NCBI GenBank assembly: GCA_003990745.1
Contig: RBNI01005036.1
Coordinates: 1-13,093 of the forward strand
Source: Jimgerdemannia flammicorona
Taxonomy: Eukaryota > Mucoromycota > Endogonomycetes > Endogonales > Endogonaceae
DNA length: 13,093 bases
Direction of reading: 5' to 3'
The notes under the pieces were generated by a model. The model was not told where the DNA came from. It was given only the letters and a program-made list of their open reading frames with translations, and made no database searches. Each line of letters opens with the position of its first letter. The first letter of the stretch is position 1. The translations under genes were made by a program, and so were the position numbers. Shown in pieces: positions 8,250 through 13,093 of the stretch.

Positions 8250-8283
8250 GGGTACGAATCAATCCGATATCGGCCCTTGGTCT

Positions 8284-8289
8284 AATAAA
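8284..8289 (+). terminator. Poly(A) signal AATAAA of gene X (unit 2)
   Basis: This is the same conserved block as 569-574, now separated from the X2 remnant by the 5-kb insertion. It can no longer serve X2 directly. Confidence 0.45.
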
Positions 8290-8361
8290 TTTAAAAAGAT
8301 TTTGAAATGGATGCACCACATAGAACATATCAACGAGATTCATCCTCTCTTGTGCACTCGT

Positions 8362-8367
8362 TTTATT
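8362..8367 (-). terminator. Poly(A) signal for MATH-BTB copy B (minus strand)
   Basis: TTTATT on the plus strand, at the position equivalent to 634-639 in unit 1. Confidence 0.4.
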
Positions 8368-8514
8368 TTACTTTTTTGTGAATGACATTTAGAGTTTCGT
8401 ATATACAGCTCTTGCTATGGGTATTTGTATCGCTCGTTTGTGTCATCGTAAAACTCGGTGATGGAAGATAAAGCAATTCAAGCAATTACAGGATATGCAG
8501 TATATTGATCTCTC

Positions 8515-8594
8515 GAAACGTTCATGGCCTTATGCATTGATGTCAATTTGACGATATTGAAACATCTGTGACCCATGTACGAATGGGATGATGA
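8515..8594. other. Unit 2-specific insert in the BTB 3' flank
   Basis: Unit 1 reads GATCTCTCATGATAATTTAAAA, while unit 2 has about 70 extra bases between GATCTCTC and ATGATTTAAAA. A shorter extra piece of about 20 bases lies near 8401-8421. The insert shows no homology that I can see within the window. Confidence 0.55.
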
Positions 8595-8679
8595 TTTAAA
8601 ACATGCTCAGAGTGGTGCTTTTCCACACATACGCACCGTTCCGACAAAAAATACATATTCTCATAAGTAATACATCTAT

Positions 8680-9784
8680 TCACAATAACGAAATAATTTC
8701 CGTCACTACCTCCCTGAAAACTTCGATTTCCTTGCACCTTTCCTTAAAATTCTCGCACTTGCGCACGGCATTCACATTCTTTAAAACGTACTCTATGGCC
8801 CTCTTTCTCAAGGGAGGGTAGATATACGCCCAACCAAATAGGATCTCGAGCATAATTCTATTCTCGGCCTTTGCGGTGAGCTCGCTGATCTGGTACTTGT
8901 CCGAGAGGCAGTAGAGATCGCGCAGAGTCGCACCGGTAAACCTGTCGGGGTCCAGGAAGCCGCTGTAGAGAAACCAGAGCATCACCCTGAAGCACGGCGC
9001 CGTTGTGTCTGTGACCTCGATGGTCGCATTTTCGCCCTTCAACTGGTTCTCTATCATACCGCTGCTGAACATGGCCTTGAAATAGTCGCACCTGCTGGTG
9101 ATGATGTTCTTGTCGGCCTTAATTATTTGGCCACTGACGTTGAAATTCACGTCTAGGTTGCTCATCATCAGCTCGAAGATGGTTTCGAGGGACTCATTGG
9201 CAGGCATTTAATACGACAACTTGACTTCAATAGTAATACCCTCATCTCTGGGAGGTTGAATAAGTTACAAAAGTTTAATGAGCCTGCATGTGGAAAGATG
9301 GCAACGGATGTTAACACCGAGCACACAGAGATGTTATTCGTACGACGAATCAAGATAATGACATATCATTCAGTGCTCACCCCCGTCCTCTTTAGTGGAG
9401 GTAAACTCTTTTTTTCCAGGTGCACCTCTGCAAAGAGTTTCTTTGATGATGCCGACCTACAGTGTGAACTGGACATTTGGACGGACGCGAAAAACCTCCA
9501 TCGGGTTTCGCTGTCCCGCCTTAACAAAAGCCGCTACGAACTCCTCCTTGCTAGTCATTACTTCGTTCTGTAAACCGATTTGTCCATAAGAACTCCGAAG
9601 CATATTAAAAGAAAATAGGAGACTCTCAGAGTGGACGGTGACTTGCTGGATAGAACGCCAGGCTCCAGCCGTCGTCGCCCGGAGTATACGCAATATGACT
9701 GGTGTATGATCTCTCCTTCAAGTAGCAAAGCTTCCCGAACACCCAGTTGAAGGAGAACCCCATTTTCACCGTTTTGTCAAGCAT
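8680..9784 (-). pseudogene. MATH-BTB pseudogene copy B
   Basis: It has the same layout as copies A and C: start MLDKTV at 9784-9782, a MATH exon, an intron at 9284-9380 and a BTB exon ending at 8680. It carries several lesions. The 2-nt loss after YPASH is shared with copy A. A further 5-nt loss creates an early TAG after RPNVQFTL. A 10-nt deletion just after the acceptor removes part of the KRET codons and shifts the frame. GAA is changed to TAA just before the MPAN codons. Two in-frame losses (24 nt around QELTPATA, 9 nt around EIM) lie in the helical tail. The BTB core itself (DVNFNVSGQII, YFKAMFSSGM) is still open from the Met at 9207, so a 175-codon BTB fragment could be translated, but as a gene this copy is broken. 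Confidence 0.85.
9284..9380 (-). other. Intron of MATH-BTB copy B (97 nt)
   Basis: The donor GTGAGC and acceptor CCACATGCAG lie at the same codon as in copy A, and the length is identical. Confidence 0.75.
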
Positions 9785-9839
9785 ATTTAGCGAATTTGTG
9801 GTAAGAGACAGTAGGTGGCTTATGCAACACGTCATTTTG

Positions 9840-9903
9840 GCATTACCTTGGCCAAACTATCTCGGCATTGTCTGACTCGTTCACCTTTCTCACAGATTGG
9901 CCA
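9840..9903 (+). pseudogene. COQ11-like remnant, unit 2
   Basis: Only two scraps remain. CCAAACTATCTCGGCATTGTCT matches the intron end and exon 2 start of the intact gene (CAAAACTATCCAGGCATCG). GACTCGTTCACCTTTCTCAC matches the codons for DSLTFLT. Exon 1 and most of exon 2 are deleted. Homology stops at the same GGCCATGTTGGG junction as in unit 1. Confidence 0.75.
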
Positions 9904-9927
9904 TGTTGGGTATCACCCAAATTCTTT

Positions 9928-9984
9928 CCCTCGTCTATGAGCTGAACGGCGCTGGGATTCACGATATAACGTGTGAGGCTAGTG
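9928..9984 (+). pseudogene. Gene X remnant, unit 3
   Basis: CTCGTCTATGAGCTGAACGG and the following bases match 301-370 of unit 1 (LVYELNGAGIHDVT). The rest of X is missing: the 5' part is deleted at the junction with the COQ11-like scrap, and the 3' part is replaced by unrelated sequence from about 9985. Confidence 0.75.
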
Positions 9985-10180
9985 TATCACTCTTTGTATT
10001 ATTGGTGGAGATTGCGGGGGGATTTAAATATGGAGGAAGACGATTAAAAGGGTTCTGTGAGCTTTTCCAGTTCTTAAAAGAGATATATGGGAAGCAGAGT
10101 TTATTGTTAGAAGCAAACTTGGTGACCTTGAGCGAGACAGGATTGCATCTCAATGCGGCAGTTATTTTTATATTAATAGT
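9985..10180. other. About 196-bp replacement segment in unit 3
   Basis: In units 1 and 2 the X 3' end runs through GAGGCTGGTGCTAGGAGCAA to AACATTATCTCGAC. In unit 3 homology breaks after GAGGCTAGTG and resumes at AACATTATCTCGAC (10181). The intervening sequence is AT-rich with no counterpart elsewhere in the window. An open frame crosses it (9897-10394) but reads through known non-coding unit DNA, so I do not call a gene. Confidence 0.6.
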
Positions 10181-10301
10181 AACATTATCTCGACATTTCA
10201 CCTCCAAGCTAGCAATGGCTCCCTTTTCCCTAGTAAATAATCCCCCACATTCTGACTCTCCCCGAAATGTGTGCAATCCATCCGATACCGGCCCTCGCTC
10301 T

Positions 10302-10307
10302 AATAAA
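10302..10307 (+). terminator. Poly(A) signal AATAAA of gene X (unit 3)
   Basis: Third copy of the conserved TCTAATAAATT block. The gene X it served is now a remnant. Confidence 0.4.
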
Positions 10308-10375
10308 TTTAGAAACGAGCACACCGCACAGAACATGCCCAGCGAGATTCTTCCTCTCTCGTGCGCTTGTTTCAT

Positions 10376-10381
10376 TTTATT
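10376..10381 (-). terminator. Poly(A) signal for MATH-BTB copy C (minus strand)
   Basis: TTTATT on the plus strand within a TTTTATTTATTTATTTG run, about 60 nt past the copy C stop. This is closer than in units 1 and 2 because unit 3 has a deletion in the 3' flank. Confidence 0.45.
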
Positions 10382-10441
10382 TATTTATTTGTGAATTACA
10401 TTCAGACAAAAATGCATATTCTTATAAGTAGATCATCTTAT

Positions 10442-11579
10442 TCACAATATCTCAATCAATTTCGTCACTAACTCTCTGAAAACCTCAACTTCCTTGCACC
10501 TTTCCATGACCTCCTTAAAATTCTCGCAATTGCGTATGGCATTCACATTCTTTAAAACGTACTCTATGACACTCTCCTTCAAGGGAGGGTAGACATACAC
10601 CCAATCAAACAGGATCTCGAGCGCAGTCGCTGGGATGAGCTCTTGCAGAATTCTATTCTCGACCTTTGCGGTGAGCTCGCTGATCTGGTACTTGTCCGAG
10701 AGGCAGTAAAGATCGCGCAGAGTCGCACCGGCGAACCTGTCGGGGTCCAGGAAGTCGCTGTAGAGGAACCAGAGCATCGCCTTGAAGCACGGCGCCGTTG
10801 TGTCTGTGATCTCGATGGTCGCATTTTTGCCCTTTGTCTGGCTCTCTATCATAGCCTTGAAATAGTCGCACCTACTGGTGATTATGTTCTTGTCGGCCTT
10901 AATGATTTGGCCACTGACGTTAAAATTCACGTCTAGGGTGCGGTTGTTCATCATCAGTTCGAAGAGTGTTTCGAGGGGCTTGTTGGCAGGCATTTCATAC
11001 GACAACTTGGCTTCAATAGTAATACCCTCATCTCCAGGAGGTTGAATAAGTATCTCTCGCTTAGAGAAGTTTGAGGCGCCTGCATATGGAAAGATGACAA
11101 CGGATGTTAACACAGAGATGTTATTCGTACGATGAACCAAAAATGATGCCATATCGTTCAGCACTCACCCAAGCTTGCTCTAGAGGGGATAAAATTACAT
11201 CGGGCAAAGGTCTTTTTTGCTAAGAGTTTCTTTGATGAAGCCGACCAACAACGGAGTTTAATCTCGACATTTGGACGGACGCGAAAATCTCCCATTAGGT
11301 TTTGTTCCGCCGTAACAAAAGCTGCTACAAACCCCTTCGTACTGCTCTTTTTTCCGTTCTGTAAACCGATTTGGTCATAAGAATTAAGACAGCAACATTA
11401 AAAGAATAAAAGAGACTCCCAGAGTAGACTCGGTGACTTGCCGGATAGAACTGCAGGCTCCAACCGTCGTTGGCCGGAGTATACGCAGTACAACTGATGT
11501 ATTCTTTCTCCTTCAAGTCACAAAGCTTCCCGAACACCCAGCTGAAGGAGAAATCCGTTTTCACCGTTTTGTCAGCCAT
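10442..11579 (-). CDS. MATH-BTB protein copy C; BTB exon open, MATH exon carries a 2-nt frameshift
   Basis: This is likely a CUL3-type adaptor, as for copy A. Exon 1 (11579 down to 11169) starts MADKTV and shows FSFSWVFGKLCDLKEKEYI, then GWSLQFYPASHRVYSGS. Exon 2 (11079 down to 10442) has DVNFNVSGQIIKADKN, SRCDYFKAM, TTAPCFKAMLWFLYS, LYCLSDKYQISEL and the helical tail ending FRELVTKLIEIL. Splicing of 11080-11168 is in frame. Unlike A and B, copy C keeps the two bases after YPASH, but it has two extra bases near 11386-11398, so the QIGLQNG...RPNVEIKLRCW part is out of frame with the start. The BTB exon lacks five residues (FSSGM in copy A) right after YFKAM, a conserved helix-loop of the BTB fold, which could weaken dimerisation or CUL3 binding. 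The start lies 85 bp from the divergent COQ11-like start. Confidence 0.8.
11080..11168 (-). other. Intron of MATH-BTB copy C (89 nt)
   Basis: The donor is GTGAGT, the acceptor is CCATATGCAG, and the branch-like TTAAC is kept. It sits in the same codon and phase as copies A and B. The in-frame ATG at 11164 inside the intron reads open into the BTB exon, as in copy A. Confidence 0.85.
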
Positions 11580-11664
11580 GTTGACATAAGTGATAGCGAG
11601 TTTGGGGTAAGAGACAGTAGGTGGCTTAGTGCGACACGTCATTTGACGCAGTCGCTCTTTCCCA
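11580..11664. promoter_or_regulatory. 85-bp divergent promoter region between MATH-BTB C and COQ11-like gene
   Basis: Both start codons border this gap. It contains blocks shared with the decayed unit 1 gap: GCGAGTTTG, GTGCGACACGT and AGTCGCTCTTTCCCAAT. Unit 2 keeps GGTAAGAGACAGTAGGTGGC and ACACGTCATTT. CCAAT overlaps the COQ11-like start codon. No TATA box is visible. Confidence 0.55.
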
Positions 11665-12515
11665 ATGTCAACTGCTGCAAAGCTCCTTCTTATCGGTGGA
11701 ACAGGACTCATAGGCTCCGCCGTAGCTCGCCAAGCCTCTTCATATAACATCTTGGTTTTATCACGCACCGGCGCACCTCTGACCTCTTCAACCCTGTCCC
11801 TCAACATCCAATACTACAAGGGCAGCGCTCTCGACCCTTTCACCTTTAGATCCTTGCTCACCAACACCTCCACTGTCGTTCACACCGTTGGCACCATTGC
11901 CAATCAGAAGAATTATGGTGACCAAGGGACTTACGAGAAGCTGAACCGCGACGCAGTTGTCACTGTCGCAAGGGAACTGGCCGCCTCCGCCGCCGATGAA
12001 GGGAAGAAGAAGTGCCTGGTGTATTTCTCAGCAGCGAGCGCTCCCCCCGGGTGGATTCTCGACAAAAGATACATCGGGACGAAGAGGGAGGCCGAGAAGA
12101 TCCTCATGGGTGATGAGTTTAAGGACCAGTTGCGGGTGGTGATATTTCGGCCAGGTTGGCCAGAGCTATGGCAATATTATGAATTTCACTACCGCTGCCT
12201 TCCTGCCTGCTCTCCATTAACCACCGATTGCCACGAATACCCTGTCAAAACTATCCAGGCATCGTCTACTCATACCACCAACGACAGTTCGTGGTTCCGA
12301 TTGCTTTCGGTGCCATCTTTGCCTCCGTCCTCTTCTCGCCCTTCAAGTCCCATATCCCTGACTCGCTCACCTTTCTCACGGATCGGCCAGTGTCCGACAA
12401 AGTGGTGTCAAAGGCGGTATTGCGTGCGGTGGAGCAAGAGGATGTCGAAGGCGTTGTGGATATTGCAAAGATTCAAGAGCTGGCCCTAGAGTGGAGCAAG
12501 GTGCACCGCAAGTAG
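11665..12515 (+). CDS. COQ11: Coq11-like NAD(P)-binding protein (atypical short-chain dehydrogenase), two exons
   Basis: Yeast Coq11 (Ylr290c) is a mitochondrial protein of the coenzyme Q synthome, of atypical SDR/NmrA type. Exon 1 is 11665-12154 and exon 2 is 12259-12515, giving 248 codons, near the family's usual 250-280. Residues 11-17 (GGTGLIG) form the nucleotide-binding loop after a beta strand (KLLLI). VVHTVGTIANQ (71-81) is the second conserved strand, YFSAASA lies at 120-126, and Y136-IGT-K140 is the YxxxK pair followed by REAEKIL, as in Coq11 homologues. VVIFRPG ends exon 1. The C-terminal DRPVSDKVVSKAVLRAVE and EGVVDI also fit the Coq11 family tail. The start is the first ATG in frame and the loop follows directly, so no long presequence is seen. 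This is the only intact copy of three in the window. Identification rests on motif recognition, not a search. The intron donor (GTTGGC) is weak. Confidence 0.85.
12155..12258 (+). other. Intron of the COQ11-like gene (104 nt)
   Basis: The donor CCAG/GTTGGC is not a consensus fungal donor. The acceptor CTATCCAG is preceded by a CCATTAACC branch-like site. Removing it joins RPG to IVYSYHQRQF in frame (phase 1 Gly codon) and opens the rest of the family-like C-terminus; without removal exon 1's frame runs on to unrelated sequence. Confidence 0.75.
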
Positions 12516-12620
12516 AAATAGCGTGTACCGCATTACAATCTACCCAGCTTTCACATTACCAAGAAACGTGGCTCTATCTCCGCTCATATGGCACATTCAT
12601 TACTGTGTGTTTGTGAATAC

Positions 12621-12626
12621 AATAAA
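12621..12626 (+). terminator. Poly(A) signal AATAAA of the COQ11-like gene
   Basis: It lies 105 nt past the stop codon, in GAATACAATAAAAAAATAGG. Confidence 0.55.
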
Positions 12627-13093
12627 AAAATAGGGCATGGCCCAGCAATCGAAATACATATTCCTGTACGCGATTTTATTTTTATTTTATTTTATTTGTT
12701 TTTGACTAGGCGCGCCTACCCTAATTGAAGGAAGACAACCGACGAGGAACCAGTGAAAGATTTTTAAACAGACACCGACTCCGACCCACCCTCCGAAATT
12801 CTAACTCTGAAGTTAATCGATGAATCTTTCTCATTGGTTTGGCGTGCCGACATGGCCATAGGGAGACGAATAGTAGATCTGCATTGAACTACGTAAAACA
12901 TTCCGGGTTAGCGAAATACAGTCTTCGATATACCGTTATGCCCTTTTTGCTTTAAACAGATCAAGGCCCCAGTTGCAAAACCCCGTCCCCCCTGCTTCGA
13001 AATAAGCTCGAAAAAAGAATATATATGGTTGTTGACTTACAACGTGGCATACCGCATTTTTAAGCCGATGGAACGAGGCTGTCTCCCATCCCC
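12627..13093. other. Downstream region without a supported gene
   Basis: A TTTTA-type low-complexity run lies at about 12675-12699. Beyond it no open frame, RNA gene or repeat of the array is recognisable, so the array appears to end with unit 3. Confidence 0.55.

Larger units (their letters stand above)
3186..8256. other. About 5.07-kb block inserted in unit 2, absent from units 1 and 3
   Basis: Unit 1 reads straight through GAGACGCGTGCAATCAATCC (531-550) and unit 3 through the equivalent GTGTGCAATCCATCC. In unit 2 the left half ends at GAGACGCGTGC (3185) and the right half resumes at AATCAATCC (8257). Everything between has no counterpart in the other units. No terminal inverted repeat, obvious target-site duplication or transposon protein was seen. 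The contents are described separately. The precise ends may be off by a few bases. Confidence 0.8.

Noticed and set aside
3186..8256. Autonomous transposon
   Set aside because: No transposase or reverse transcriptase motif in any frame, no terminal inverted or long repeats, and no clear target-site duplication, so only an insertion of unknown origin is claimed.

Overview
The window is nuclear DNA from a eukaryote. Genes are split by short GT-AG introns with TTAAC-like branch sites, AATAAA poly(A) signals are present, and intergenic DNA is rich in simple repeats. The only complete gene is a Coq11-type NAD(P)-binding protein, and MATH-BTB adaptors sit beside it. My best guess is an early-diverging (chytrid-like) fungus. 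That is inference; no rRNA, tRNA or species marker is visible.

The main structure is a tandem array of three copies of one gene cassette. From left to right, a cassette holds the last part of an unrecognised plus-strand gene 'X', convergent 3' ends with facing poly(A) signals, a minus-strand MATH-BTB gene, and a divergent plus-strand COQ11-like gene. Unit 1 spans about 1-2702, unit 2 about 2703-3185 plus 8257-9903, and unit 3 about 9904-12515. Only unit 3 keeps an intact COQ11-like gene (11665-12515, two exons, 248 codons). Unit 1 has a decayed copy and unit 2 only scraps. All three MATH-BTB copies have a frameshift in the MATH exon. In units 1 and 3 the BTB exon is fully open; unit 2 is clearly a pseudogene. 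X is open but cut by the window edge in unit 1, frameshifted in unit 2 and nearly gone in unit 3.

Unit 2 is split by about 5.07 kb (3186-8256) that is absent from the same point in units 1 and 3. This block carries a hexanucleotide repeat, 30-bp and 38-bp tandem repeats, homopolymer tracts, a row of palindromic ACAC/GTGT dyads, and three stretches that look like exons or exon remnants of unrecognised genes. No transposase, reverse transcriptase, terminal repeat or clear target-site duplication was seen.

Functionally, the surviving COQ11-like gene probably belongs to mitochondrial coenzyme Q metabolism. MATH-BTB proteins are usually substrate adaptors of CUL3 ubiquitin ligases. The two share an 85-bp divergent promoter region, but nothing here shows a functional link between them. 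I found no defence system, CRISPR array, virus or toxin gene.
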